A stretch of DNA of 64,000 bases from assembly GCA_963756185.1 (NCBI GenBank), contig CAVWMS010000003.1:504047-568046 (forward strand). The letters run 5' to 3'. Positions 9,120 through 17,906 of the stretch are shown here, in pieces; position 1 is the first letter of the stretch; every line of letters begins with the position of its first letter. The notes under the pieces are model-generated. The model was not told where the DNA came from, did not search any database, and saw only the letters and a list, made by a program, of their open reading frames with translations. The position numbers and the translations under genes were made by a program. Source of the DNA: DATAXI01 sp963756185. GTDB taxonomy: Bacteria > Verrucomicrobiota > Verrucomicrobiia > Chthoniobacterales > Chthoniobacteraceae.

Positions 9120-10994
9120 ATGTTAGCCGCCGGCGGCAAGCGGCCGCGCAATGTCGATTGGAAAGCCGCGGCGGCCATCCTCTATGGCGACTGGGGCACG
9201 AGCAAGGCCTACGTTGTCGGCCTCGCGTTCGCGACCGCCGGCTACGCCTCCTTCTGGCTGATCCTGCCAATGTGCATCCTGACGGCATTGGTCGGGATCA
9301 ATTACATGGTCATTTGCCGCCATTACCCCGATGGCGGCGGCGTCTACGCCAGCGTGCGCCATCGTTCTGAGATTATCTCGATCGTCGGGGCCTTCCTCCT
9401 GATCGCCGATTACATCGTCACGGCGGCAATCTCGGCGCTTTCGGCGTTTGAATACCTCCAGCGCCTTCCCCATTTTCCGGCTCTTTCGGACAACGGGCTG
9501 GCCATCCTGGCCGCTTTGGCAATCGCTGTCATCGGCGCGATGAACTACTTCGGCCCCAAGCACACGGGCGGCCTCGCCTTCCTTATCTCTGTGCCCACGG
9601 CCATGGTGGTCGTTCTGCTGGGCGCCTTTTGCCTCCCTCACCTCGGCGAAGCTGTGCACGTGGCCTCCACGCATCACCTCCAGGGTGGAGTTATTGGCAA
9701 CTGGATGTCGTTCGTCGGTGTGATCCTGGCGCTCTCGGGCGTAGAGGCCATCGCCAACGCAACCGGCGTGATGAAGCTCGATCCGGGCAGCACCGACGAG
9801 CATCCGCGGGTCACGAAGACTTCGACCAAGGCGATCATCGTTGTGATGATCGAGGTCTGCGGCTTCACCGCCCTCCTGGGCCTGGCAATGCAGGCGCTTC
9901 ATGGGATGACCATTGTCGGCCCGGCGGGCAATGCCGACGTGAATGCTCCCGGAGCCAATGGCGTGCGCGATTACATGCTCTGTTACATGGGGCAGATTTT
10001 CGTCACCGGCGTGACGCACAGCGCTGTCGCCGGCCAGATCGGCGGCTGGATCGTCTCAATCGTGTTTGGCCTGCTGCTGCTTTCGGCGGTCAATACGGCC
10101 ATTGTCGATCTGATCGCGATCTCTTTCCTTATGTCTCGGGACAAGGAGCTGCCCTACGGTTTCCAGAAGCTCAACCGCTTCGGCGTCCCAAATTGGGGCA
10201 TGGCCGTGGCCACGGTGATCCCGGCCATCCTGGTGGTGTGTGTTCACGACATGTCCGGTCTCGCCGATCTTTACGCCGTGGGAGTGGTGGGCGCCATCGC
10301 GACCAATCTCGGGTCGAGCGCCACGGACAAGCATCTCGACCTCAAGCGCGGTGAGCGCATGCTGATGTTCTGCACGTTCCTTGTCATGGCGCTCATCGAG
10401 GTATCGCTGCTCATCGACAAGCCGAACGCGCTCCGGTTCGCGGCCATCGTCCTTACCATCGGCCTCATCGCCCGCGGCCTCGTCACCGAGCGCCGCCAGA
10501 AAAGGGAGGTGGCCGACGCGCTCTCGACCGCGGCCCTCGCCGCGCAGGAGACGGCGCGCAGGACGATCCAATTCGGCACCCATCAGGCCACCGGCCTGCC
10601 GCTGCTGGTGGCCATCCGGGGCATCGGACGCACGCTCGATTTCGCGATCGAGGAAGCCCGGGAAACCGACCGCCCGCTCTACCTGCTCTTCATCCGGGAG
10701 CAGCCCGTCGTCACGCGCGAGGACCGGCGCCGCAAATGGACCGAGGACGAGGAGGCGTTCAAGATTTTCGAATACGCAGCCGACCATGCCGACGGCCACA
10801 CCATCCTGCCTTGTTACGCCATCAGCGAATCGCCTGCCGACACCATCGTGGATATTGCCGCTACGGTCGGCGCCTCGCGCCTGATCCTCGGCGCGCCGCA
10901 GCGCAACGCGCTGGTGAACATGCTGCGCGGCAACATCATCCGCCGCGTCTCCGACACGCTGCCGGAAGACATAGATATGCTGGTGTATGCTTAG
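9120..10994 (+). CDS. kimA: KimA-like high-affinity potassium importer (APC family with C-terminal USP domain)
   Basis: 624 residues from the ATG at 9120, chosen because GCGGAGG sits 6-8 bases upstream; a longer ATG at 9099 lacks a site. The opening ILYGDWGTSKAYVVGLAFAT is the signature of the KimA/YdaO potassium symporters, followed by about twelve membrane helices with GVEAIANATGVMKLDPGSTD. The last ~150 residues form a universal-stress-protein-like cytoplasmic domain (LVAIRGIGRTLDFAIEEA ... ASRLILGAPQRNALVNML), which in Bacillus KimA binds c-di-AMP. A c-di-AMP riboswitch precedes it, so both synthesis and activity are probably inhibited by the same signal. Proton-coupled K+ import is inferred from the family. 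Confidence 0.9.
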   Translation: MLAAGGKRPRNVDWKAAAAILYGDWGTSKAYVVGLAFATAGYASFWLILPMCILTALVGINYMVICRHYPDGGGVYASVRHRSEIISIVGAFLLIADYIVTAAISALSAFEYLQRLPHFPALSDNGLAILAALAIAVIGAMNYFGPKHTGGLAFLISVPTAMVVVLLGAFCLPHLGEAVHVASTHHLQGGVIGNWMSFVGVILALSGVEAIANATGVMKLDPGSTDEHPRVTKTSTKAIIVVMIEVCGFTALLGLAMQALHGMTIVGPAGNADVNAPGANGVRDYMLCYMGQIFVTGVTHSAVAGQIGGWIVSIVFGLLLLSAVNTAIVDLIAISFLMSRDKELPYGFQKLNRFGVPNWGMAVATVIPAILVVCVHDMSGLADLYAVGVVGAIATNLGSSATDKHLDLKRGERMLMFCTFLVMALIEVSLLIDKPNALRFAAIVLTIGLIARGLVTERRQKREVADALSTAALAAQETARRTIQFGTHQATGLPLLVAIRGIGRTLDFAIEEARETDRPLYLLFIREQPVVTREDRRRKWTEDEEAFKIFEYAADHADGHTILPCYAISESPADTIVDIAATVGASRLILGAPQRNALVNMLRGNIIRRVSDTLPEDIDMLVYA

Positions 10995-11079
10995 AGGACG
11001 TGGGCGCGGAGGGGGCCGGTGGTTGTGGCAGTGGAGGATCGAGGCGTTTTAAATTCGAAATTCGGTGTTTGACGGCTTT

Positions 11080-11562
11080 GGTATGCCGCCGGTTCATATT
11101 CCAACGACCTGCGACGATCGAAATCCACGCGCCCGGGTTCCGCTGGTTCGCCTTCTCCTCCTCCCTTTTATTCGCCTGCGCGAGTTGCGCCCGGAAAATC
11201 GGACTCTGCTCCTCGAAGGCCGGAAAATACTTGTTCCAGAACGCATCCTTTCCAACCTGGAAGTTCGGGAAATAAATCGCCTCCATGTGGTTCGGGATCA
11301 GGATGCACCGCAGATTCAGGTACACGAAATCCACGATAGTCTTGCCGGTGCCGACGCCGCTCGAATCAATCGTCTCGGGCGTGAACCAAAAGAACCGGAG
11401 CCGCGCCTTCTGGAACGTGTCGAGCCTCGCCCCCATGATGACGTGCGCCGCCATCACCGGGTCGAAGTAAAACCGCTCGATCCACTTCTGTTCGATCTCG
11501 ATCATTGGACTATGACCTGTCCGCATCACATAACCACCGGGCCTACAAGCCATTTTCTGCAC
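11080..11562 (-). pseudogene. phage terminase large-subunit fragment
   Basis: An open frame ending in the 3' end of kimA encodes, from ~11,505 down to ~11,100, EKW-type terminase text: the segment FDPVMAAHVIMGARLDTFQK, a Walker A (SSGVGTGKT) preceded by FFWFTP, and NFQVGKDAFWNKYFPAF. These match the N-terminal ATPase part of large terminases, which package phage DNA. The motor's later motifs (Walker B, nuclease) are missing; the frame then runs into unrelated antisense sequence. It is a truncated remnant of a prophage, between the two KimA genes. Family assignment rests on the Walker A context and is moderate. Confidence 0.55.
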
Positions 11563-11685
11563 CGTGCAAGGTCGCAGACTGACGTCGCAGTCGGGATTTG
11601 CATCGTCATTCTCATTGGGTGATTTTAGCCGTATCCCCGGGCAGGTTATGACGTCTACCCGGTTGATCGATCAGGCGGTCAGACG

Positions 11686-13113
11686 ATGAACAAAGAACAA
11701 GCAACGCATCAGCCCTCTGAGGAAGAGCGGGCGGAATTCGATTATTTTTGGCAACACCTGCGGCGGAACTTTGACTACTGCATGGCTGTTGGCGGTATTT
11801 GTTGGAATGAAATGTGTTACAGCCAGAACCCGAAATCCAGAACACGCCACAAACTGTTCCACCAAAGGCTGGAATTTGAGGCCAGTTGTCTTCTACCGAC
11901 GCCAATAGCGGCGGGCATGGAGAGCAGTACCGAGGCGTTACGCGAAGTACTGAAGAGCAAGCCAGATTTTTTTCAGACTCCACAATGGCAAACGATTAGA
12001 GCAAAGGCATCGGCTGCGGAACCTGTTGCCTTCTGGAATTTTGCCGGGCCTCACAGGTGCGCTTGGCGGGACTATCACGACGGCGAAAAGTATTCCGACA
12101 AATTGTGGAAGGACCCGAGGGACGATTACTACTCGAATTCTGCCTTTCATAAAGACCATCATCACCCGACCCGTCATGACGTAGGAACGGAGTTCGCTTC
12201 GCTACATGTTAATCTTGAAATCAAGGAACAGGAAGCCAGCAGCTTGAAGAGCCTTGAATATTGCGCAAAGAAAAACAAACGGACGGTCGAAGATGAACGG
12301 AAAATAAAGGAGGCCGAGCGCGATGAAGCGTTATCGAGAATGAAACGGTTTCTGGAGGCACATCCGCGGGTGGATTTTGTGGCCGATACTCGGTTGCCAT
12401 GGGCTACGGCCAGCCGGGCACTGGAATCAGAATGGGAAAGAATTAAGGATTTACGGCAGCGTGTCGGGCTGGAACGGAACGAACAACCCCCGAGAAAGCG
12501 GGAATGGAAAAAGCAACTCGAGGTGTTCGATGCCTATATCTCCCATTGGCTAAAGCATCGGAAGAAAATTTCCATGTTGCCACGAATTTGGGATGAAAAT
12601 TTGAGTTTTCAAGAATCATTCAGGTTGTTGGGCGTCGAGTTAACACCGGAAGGCGTAGCCCTCGCTAAAAGACTCGATGAGAAAGGTGTCAAACTGAAAG
12701 GCATATTCAAGTTCGCGGACAGCATGCGGCGCAAACGTGAGAGGGATTCTTACGCGGGAGCCGCAACGCGTGGGTTGTCGCGGATGTCGAAAGCAAAACG
12801 CGGACGGGAGGTAAGCGGCGCTTGTGACGAGGAGGGGCGGTTTGTGGCGGTGGAAGAATTTGATTATGGAACCGTGGAGGCGTGGCTTGATGGCAGTATG
12901 GCACCAGGCGTTGAGGCGCGGACTTCGTCCGAACATGGCGAAGCCGATCTGGAAATTTTCCAATCATGGCGGGAGCATTTTTTCATTCCCAAGCCTCTAC
13001 TGCCCGCGAAGGTAGCTAAAATGCAGGCAGGCAAGCGCAGGAAATGGTTCGCCCTGGCACGACAGCGGATTGATTCGCTGTGGCCCTCAAGGGATTATCT
13101 CAATGAGATTTAA
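11686..13113 (+). CDS. orphan 475-residue protein of lower GC, function unknown
   Basis: The ATG at 11686 follows a possible site AGGCGG. The product is soluble, highly charged and rich in W, K, E and R, with a long helical central part (residues ~180-290, many EEERK-type runs) and a basic region KADSMRRKRERDS-like at ~345-370. No signal peptide or membrane segment is visible. I recognise no catalytic motif. Base composition is clearly lower in GC than in flanking genes, and it lies between phage-like fragments, so horizontal arrival is likely. Candidate roles (phage cargo, defence, mobile-element protein) are guesses. Confidence 0.6.
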   Translation: MNKEQATHQPSEEERAEFDYFWQHLRRNFDYCMAVGGICWNEMCYSQNPKSRTRHKLFHQRLEFEASCLLPTPIAAGMESSTEALREVLKSKPDFFQTPQWQTIRAKASAAEPVAFWNFAGPHRCAWRDYHDGEKYSDKLWKDPRDDYYSNSAFHKDHHHPTRHDVGTEFASLHVNLEIKEQEASSLKSLEYCAKKNKRTVEDERKIKEAERDEALSRMKRFLEAHPRVDFVADTRLPWATASRALESEWERIKDLRQRVGLERNEQPPRKREWKKQLEVFDAYISHWLKHRKKISMLPRIWDENLSFQESFRLLGVELTPEGVALAKRLDEKGVKLKGIFKFADSMRRKRERDSYAGAATRGLSRMSKAKRGREVSGACDEEGRFVAVEEFDYGTVEAWLDGSMAPGVEARTSSEHGEADLEIFQSWREHFFIPKPLLPAKVAKMQAGKRRKWFALARQRIDSLWPSRDYLNEI

Positions 13114-13421
13114 TTTTTAGAATTAACCCCCCGCCTTTTCGCCGTGCGCCATTATCGTGGACAATACACGACATAGCGCAGGCAGCGACCGTTATAAGCT
13201 AACGGGACCCGAGGAGCCGCCAGATACGGAGGCAATGACTGGCGGTAGCTCGGGGGGCGACAACACCCAAACCTCAAACCTCATCTTAGAGAACCCCGAT
13301 ATTGAAAACGGCTTTGAGTGGCTGGTTTTCAAACTTCGGAGCAAGAGGCAGCGAAAAAGTCGCATTTCGTTGAAAAGGCCTGCGCCTCCTTAAGGAAGAG
13401 GACCGAAAAATCCTCTGAACC
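13114..13421. other. intergenic stretch, no supported gene
   Basis: This stretch follows the orphan gene. It holds a weak 78-codon open frame (13157-13393, plus) of low-complexity polar composition that I do not recognise. Direct evidence for expression is lacking; it may be part of the same phage-derived insertion. Confidence 0.4.
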
Positions 13422-13682
13422 TCAGGACACCCATCCGGCAAAATCCTTGTCCGGTCGCGCCACCCGCGCGTTCCCAGCCGGTGCCGCGGTCGTTGGCGCA
13501 GGCATCGTGAAATCCGCACTTGCCGCGCCGGCGACGGTGCTGGCCTGGGCATCCATGCCCCCTTCCGCTACGGCCATCTCGAAATCGCCAGCCTCCGCTT
13601 CACCGCCGTCCATCGCCACGATCTTGCCTTCCGCAAACTCCTCCGAAGCCTTCTTGAAGGTCGCCAGCAGGAACCGGTGCAT
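13422..13682 (-). pseudogene. small phage-like or hypothetical protein, 5' boundary unclear
   Basis: From the internal ATG at 13682 the frame encodes 86 residues beginning MHRFLLATFKKASEEFAEGK, ending in an Ala/Pro-rich tail. The same frame stays open upstream to ~13,766 with protein-like text (QWRASFWNPEWEGAKLPREM) but without a good start, so the 5' part is damaged or uses a rare start. It faces the same way as the terminase fragment, with the orphan gene inserted between them on the opposite strand. I read it as debris of the same prophage; function unknown. Confidence 0.4.
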
Positions 13683-13820
13683 CTCGCGCGGCAGCTTCGC
13701 CCCCTCCCACTCGGGATTCCAAAAACTCGCTCTCCATTGCTCCTTTCTTGAGCCTCTGAGCTCTTCGTAAGATGCTCATTTCGCATTACTTCCGTTGATG
13801 CCTTTTGAAAAATGTGCGTG

Positions 13821-13953
13821 GAATTCGAAATCTGAAATTCGAAATTCGAAGGGTTTGGCGCGCCTGTGGCGCGCTTTTGAGCGGAAAACTCGCTCTCTCC
13901 CTCTGCGCACGCCGCGCGCCCGATCTTTCGAATTTCGAATTTCGAATTTCGAG
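13821..13953. repeat. inverted pair of TTCGAAA repeats
   Basis: Left arm 13821-13851 contains GAAATTCGAAATTCGAA; right arm 13925-13953 is its reverse complement (TTCGAATTTCGAATTTCGAA). They enclose ~73 bases with a GGCGCGCC-rich loop and could form a long hairpin upstream of the second KimA gene. The same unit recurs elsewhere in this window, always near gene 3' ends (11,051; 15,973; 21,694; 39,738; 51,269). Confidence 0.8.
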
Positions 13954-14084
13954 TTTTCCCGTGGGGTTCCCCAGGGGATATAGTACCATCGCCTATATAT
14001 AATAGGCTTTCGCCCTATCCCTGGCATTGACCTTCGGCGCCGGCTCGGCTATGACGCGGCGATGCGATTGCTGTGGCATAACAT

Positions 14085-15950
14085 GTGGAACTGAGTCTAT
14101 CCGAACACAGGCCCCGGAACGTCGGCTGGGCGCGGGCCGCCAGCCTGCTTTATGGCGATTGGGGCACGAGCAAGGCCTATGTCACCGGCCTCGCGTTTCT
14201 CGCGGCCGGCTTTTCCAGCCTGCCGATCATCCTCGCGGTCTGTGCGCTCACCGGCCTGGTCGGCGTCAATTATGCCGTGGTCTGCCGCTACTTTCCCGAT
14301 GGCGGGGGCGTGTATTCGGCCGCGCGCGCGCAAGGGCGCCTGCTGGCGGTGGTGGGAGCGCTGCTGCTCATTGCCGACCTGACCGTCACCGCGGCGCTCA
14401 GCGGGTGGTCGGCGCTCAGCTATTTCCACATCGCCTGGCTGGCGAGCCATCCCTACGCCGTGCCCTATGCGACCATCGCGGTCCTGGTGCTGATGGGCTG
14501 GATCAACTGGTTCGGCCCGAAGCATAGCGGCACGTTTGCCGTCGCGCTCTCCGTGCCCACGGTGGTTGTGGTGCTGGTTCTCATTGCCATCAGCGCGCCG
14601 CATTTGACCACGCGCTATCTCGAGCCGCGCCATGAAAACCTGGGGGCGCTCTGGGTCCAGTTCGTGGGCGTCATCCTAGCGCTGAGCGGCGTCGAGGCCA
14701 TCGCCAATCTGACCGGGGTATTGAAGCTGGATCCCGGCTCGACTCCGGCGCATCCGAAGGTCGGGCGCGAATCAACCAAGGCGATCATCCCCGTCGCCAT
14801 CGAGGTCGTGTTCGGCACGGCGCTGCTGGGCTGGGCCATGCTCTCGCTGCCCGCGATCCTTCCCAAGACGCTGCACATCTCGGATCACGCCGAGATCGCA
14901 TCGCTGCTGCGCGATCACAAGGATGACATGCTCCGGTTCGTGGGCGAACAATTCGGCTGGGCGACCCTTGGAAAAACCTTCGGCCTGGCGTTCGGCTGGA
15001 TCGTCGGGATCGTCTTCTTCCTGCTGCTGATCAGCGCCGCCAATACGGCCATCGTCGCGATGATCGGCCTGATGTACATGATGGCGCGGGACGGGGAGAT
15101 GCCCATCCAGTTCAAGCGCCTGAACAGCCACGGCGTCCCGCTCATCCCGCTGCTGGTGTCGGTCGGCCTTCCCATCGCCGTGCTGGTCACGGCGTCAGAT
15201 TTCGAGGCGCTCGCGGGGCTTTACGCCATCGGCGTCGTGGGCGCCATCGCCGTCAACCTCGGCTCGTGCACGTTCAATCGCGCGCTCGATTTCACATGGT
15301 ACGACCGCGTCCTGTTCGGCATCACTTTTTTCATCCTTTCCGCGGTCGAGATTACGCTGGCTCATACGAAACACGACGCCCTTTTCTTTGTCGTGTGCGT
15401 GATGGCGGGCGGGCTGGGGCTGCGCGCGTATGCGCAGAAACGCCAGGGCCTGACGACCGTCACCGTCACGCGCGAGGTGGCGAACCTGGTCGATCCGGAG
15501 AAGATCGCGTCGTTGCGGGCCGAGTTGAAGGAGGGGCAGAAAATCATGGTTGCCGCGCGCGGGGTGACGCCGGTGCTGCGGTACGCGCTCGAGGAGGCGC
15601 AATTGCGCAAGGCGACCCTGTGCGTCCTTTATGTGAAGGAAATCGCCGTCGCCTTCCCCGCCGGCCCGACGATGAAACGGATGAAATGGCAGGATGACCC
15701 CGAGGCCGCCGCGATCATGTCGCTGGTGCTGCGCATCGGCGAGGAGCGGGGCGTCACGGTCATGCCGGTATTCGTGGTCAGCGATGACGCCGCCAATACC
15801 ATCCTGGACCTCTCGGCCACGCTCGGAATCGATTTTCTGATGATCGGCGCCTCCCACCGGATGACGCTCCAGCGCATCCTCAAGGGGAGTGTCGTGGAAA
15901 CGGTGGCCGCCGGGCTGCCGGAGGATATTCAGTTGGTCATTCATGGGTGA
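14085..15950 (+). CDS. second KimA-like potassium importer (APC + USP domain)
   Basis: 621 residues, GTG start at 14085 (an ATG two bases upstream is out of frame), no strong ribosome site, so the start is uncertain. It opens SLLYGDWGTSKAYVTGLAFL and keeps the paralogue's landmarks (FPDGGGVYSAARAQG, GVEAIANLTGVLKLDPGSTP), twelve or so membrane helices, and a C-terminal USP-like domain (KIMVAARGVTPVLRYALEEA ... GIDFLMIGASHRMTLQRILK). It clearly shares ancestry with the gene at 9120. Unlike that copy, no ydaO-type riboswitch precedes it, so regulation at the RNA level differs, although the USP domain could still sense c-di-AMP. Confidence 0.85.
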   Translation: MELSLSEHRPRNVGWARAASLLYGDWGTSKAYVTGLAFLAAGFSSLPIILAVCALTGLVGVNYAVVCRYFPDGGGVYSAARAQGRLLAVVGALLLIADLTVTAALSGWSALSYFHIAWLASHPYAVPYATIAVLVLMGWINWFGPKHSGTFAVALSVPTVVVVLVLIAISAPHLTTRYLEPRHENLGALWVQFVGVILALSGVEAIANLTGVLKLDPGSTPAHPKVGRESTKAIIPVAIEVVFGTALLGWAMLSLPAILPKTLHISDHAEIASLLRDHKDDMLRFVGEQFGWATLGKTFGLAFGWIVGIVFFLLLISAANTAIVAMIGLMYMMARDGEMPIQFKRLNSHGVPLIPLLVSVGLPIAVLVTASDFEALAGLYAIGVVGAIAVNLGSCTFNRALDFTWYDRVLFGITFFILSAVEITLAHTKHDALFFVVCVMAGGLGLRAYAQKRQGLTTVTVTREVANLVDPEKIASLRAELKEGQKIMVAARGVTPVLRYALEEAQLRKATLCVLYVKEIAVAFPAGPTMKRMKWQDDPEAAAIMSLVLRIGEERGVTVMPVFVVSDDAANTILDLSATLGIDFLMIGASHRMTLQRILKGSVVETVAAGLPEDIQLVIHG

Positions 15951-15972
15951 GCGCGGGGGGGCGCTGTCGCGG

Positions 15973-16012
15973 GAAATTCGAAATCTGAAATTCGAAATTC
16001 GAAATTCGAAAG
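15973..16012. repeat. TTCGAAA repeat downstream of second KimA gene
   Basis: Tandem GAAATTCGAAATCTGAAATT-type sequence, 22 bases after the stop of the second KimA gene. Its first ~28 bases match the left arm at 13822 in the same orientation, so the second KimA gene is flanked by direct repeats. Confidence 0.85.
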
Positions 16013-16121
16013 GAAGAGCCTCTTTTTTCCGTCCATACTCAGATGGATATGCAGTCACAATCCATTGATGACAAGGTGACGGCCTTACGTTGTCGAGCCG
16101 GGCTTATCAGCGGAAATATTC

Positions 16122-16541
16122 TCAAGCAGCGGTGAAGGGATTGAGAAGCTTGACTCCCGTTTTTGCGAAGTGTGCCGCGTTCCGTGTAACCAGGATGAGA
16201 TTATGGCGGTGCGCGGTGGCGGCAATCTGGCTGTCCAGTGACGGAACCTTGATTCCAGCCCGATCCCACCTGGCTTTGAGTTGGCCCCAGACGTGGGCCG
16301 TGCTTGTATTGAAGCCGAGCACGCGACCTTTCATGCAGTCGCACAAGTCTTGCAACCAGGCACGGAGTCGGGTTCTGCGCTTCCCGCCCGGCAGACGCTC
16401 GATGCCTCGCCGGATTTCGCCGATGGTAATCGTGCTGACGTAGAGTTCTCCTTCGTTCTTGCGCAGCCAGGCGACGACTTGACCGTCCGGACGGGGCTTG
16501 ACCGGCTCACTGAAGACGTTCGTGTCCACCAGAAAGCTCAC
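16122..16541 (-). CDS. VapC-like PIN-domain ribonuclease toxin
   Basis: 139 residues with the PIN-domain acidic set: FLVDTNVFSE at the N-terminus (first Asp), EIRRGIERL (Glu), a mid-domain W..L segment, and PSLDSQIAATAHRHNLILVT (late Asp) followed by NAAHFAKTGV. These coordinate Mg2+ for RNA cleavage in VapC toxins. It is preceded by, and overlaps by 4 bases, an AbrB/SpoVT-type antitoxin gene. Together they form a type II toxin-antitoxin operon. The target (tRNA or rRNA) is not predictable from sequence. Confidence 0.9.
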   Translation of the reverse strand: MSFLVDTNVFSEPVKPRPDGQVVAWLRKNEGELYVSTITIGEIRRGIERLPGGKRRTRLRAWLQDLCDCMKGRVLGFNTSTAHVWGQLKARWDRAGIKVPSLDSQIAATAHRHNLILVTRNAAHFAKTGVKLLNPFTAA

Positions 16542-16774
16542 AATGCCGGCGGCTCCGAATCGTCCGTTTCACGCGGTGGAATGGCGAATGGCGATGGGCA
16601 GGCGAGCAGCAAATCGACGAGTCCGCGGTTGGCAGGACGCGAAACGCGGCGCAGGGTGATCGTGTCCTCATCCTCGACGGCAACCTCGAAGTCGTCGCCG
16701 GGGGACAAACGGAGGCGCCGGCGCACGGGCACCGGCAATACAAGCTGGCCTTTTTGTGAGAGGACGGTCGTCAT
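16538..16774 (-). CDS. VapB-like antitoxin (SpoVT/AbrB DNA-binding fold)
   Basis: 78 residues from the ATG at 16774; the frame extends 12 codons further upstream but MTTVLSQKGQLVLPVPVRRR is the standard swapped-hairpin AbrB opening, so I prefer the inner start. Residues 1-45 form the DNA-binding fold; the acidic, proline-rich C-terminus probably wraps the toxin. The gene overlaps the PIN-domain toxin by ATGA. Such complexes normally repress their own promoter. Confidence 0.85.
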   Translation of the reverse strand: MTTVLSQKGQLVLPVPVRRRLRLSPGDDFEVAVEDEDTITLRRVSRPANRGLVDLLLACPSPFAIPPRETDDSEPPAL

Positions 16775-16910
16775 GTAGGATATTCTTACCCCGCGTTCAG
16801 ACTGGTGCAAGCGGCAAAGAGCGGGCTGCCCTCTCGTTTTCTTTCATGGAAGGATTTTGCCAACCGCGTGCCTCACCTGCAAGCGTCCGGAAATGGGGCT
16901 CGCGCAAGGG

Positions 16911-16980
16911 CGCAGAGACGCAAAGCAGGAAATGCGCCAGCTTTCAAACTCGCTTTCCTTCGCGCCTTTGCGTCTCTGCG
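16911..16980. repeat. perfect 15-bp inverted repeat (CGCAGAGACGCAAAG)
   Basis: Arms 16911-16925 and 16966-16980 are exact reverse complements (CGCAGAGACGCAAAG / CTTTGCGTCTCTGCG) with a ~40-base loop, in the non-coding stretch between the toxin-antitoxin pair and the nucleotidyltransferase. Sequences of this kind recur as REP-like elements in related genomes. No U-run follows. Confidence 0.8.
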
Positions 16981-17093
16981 TGAGACTCTTCTCCACCGGT
17001 TCTTCCGCTTCGTTTCAGCCCTGTAGATCAAAGGTTCGCCAGCTCATTCCCGCGTGTTGTGGGATTTGTGTGTTTTCGAATTTTGCGGTCCGC

Positions 17094-17849
17094 TCAGTGC
17101 TTCACAAACTTCGCGAATATCTTGTTCGCTTCCTCGAGCGTTTCCTTGCTGCCGATGTCGTACCAGGTTCCGCGAATGAGATATGTGTACACGGGCTTCA
17201 GTCTGTAGAGCCATTGCACGAAGCGGCCCGGCTGATCCGGGTTGTTCCCTTCCGCGATGTATTGGGCGAACATCGACACCACTTCCTTCGAGTAATAATA
17301 GAGGGCGATGCCGGTGATCGTGCTTTTTGGCTTTTGCGGTTTTTCCTCGAAATCGATGACCCGGCCGCCCGCGTCGGTCTCGATATTGTTGTACTTCCTG
17401 ATCTCCTCGAGGTCGCCGACATCGTAAGTCGCCAGCGCGGCGGGATGCTTGCGCGCCTCCCTGGCGAATCCATCGAGCGGCTCGCTGAAGAGATTGTCGC
17501 CGGCGACCACGATGAGATCATCCGCGGCGAGATTTTCCCGCGAAATGACGAGTTGAATGTCGCCGATGGCCCCGAGCTTGTCGGCGTCGCTCGTGGAGCC
17601 GTCGTTGATGACCTTGAATTGCACTTTCGGCTGCCGCGCGGCATATCCATCGGCCCATGTCTGGAAGTCGGCGGCGAACTTGTTGTTGGTCACCACGTAA
17701 ACGCAATCGATGTCCGGGACGGGCGCCAGGTTGTCCAACACCCATTCGATCATCGGCTTGCCCGCCACGGTGAGCAGGGGCTTGGCCTTGGTGAGCGTGA
17801 GTGGATAGAGCCGCGTGGCATACCCGGCGGCGAGGATGAGTACGTTCAT
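17094..17849 (-). CDS. sugar nucleotidyltransferase (RmlA/GlmU-like)
   Basis: 251 residues. The opening MNVLILAAGYATRLYPLT is the G-x-G-T-R-L nucleotide loop of NDP-sugar pyrophosphorylases; then KPLLTVAGKPMIEWVLDNL, VVAGDNLF (metal-binding Asp), EEKPQKPKS and the C-terminal YLIRGTWYDIGSKETLEEAN. It joins a sugar-1-phosphate to NTP to give an activated sugar, likely for surface polysaccharides or glycosylation. The gene stands alone on the minus strand. The exact sugar and nucleotide cannot be told from the motif. Confidence 0.88.
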   Translation of the reverse strand: MNVLILAAGYATRLYPLTLTKAKPLLTVAGKPMIEWVLDNLAPVPDIDCVYVVTNNKFAADFQTWADGYAARQPKVQFKVINDGSTSDADKLGAIGDIQLVISRENLAADDLIVVAGDNLFSEPLDGFAREARKHPAALATYDVGDLEEIRKYNNIETDAGGRVIDFEEKPQKPKSTITGIALYYYSKEVVSMFAQYIAEGNNPDQPGRFVQWLYRLKPVYTYLIRGTWYDIGSKETLEEANKIFAKFVKH

Positions 17850-17906
17850 TGCCGCGGATTAATGGCGGAACTCCAAATCTGCGTCAATGAGCGAAAGGCC
17901 GGCCTT

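Noticed and set aside
13954..14085. A c-di-AMP riboswitch before the second KimA gene
   Set aside because: None of the conserved ydaO segments is present in the ~130 bases upstream.
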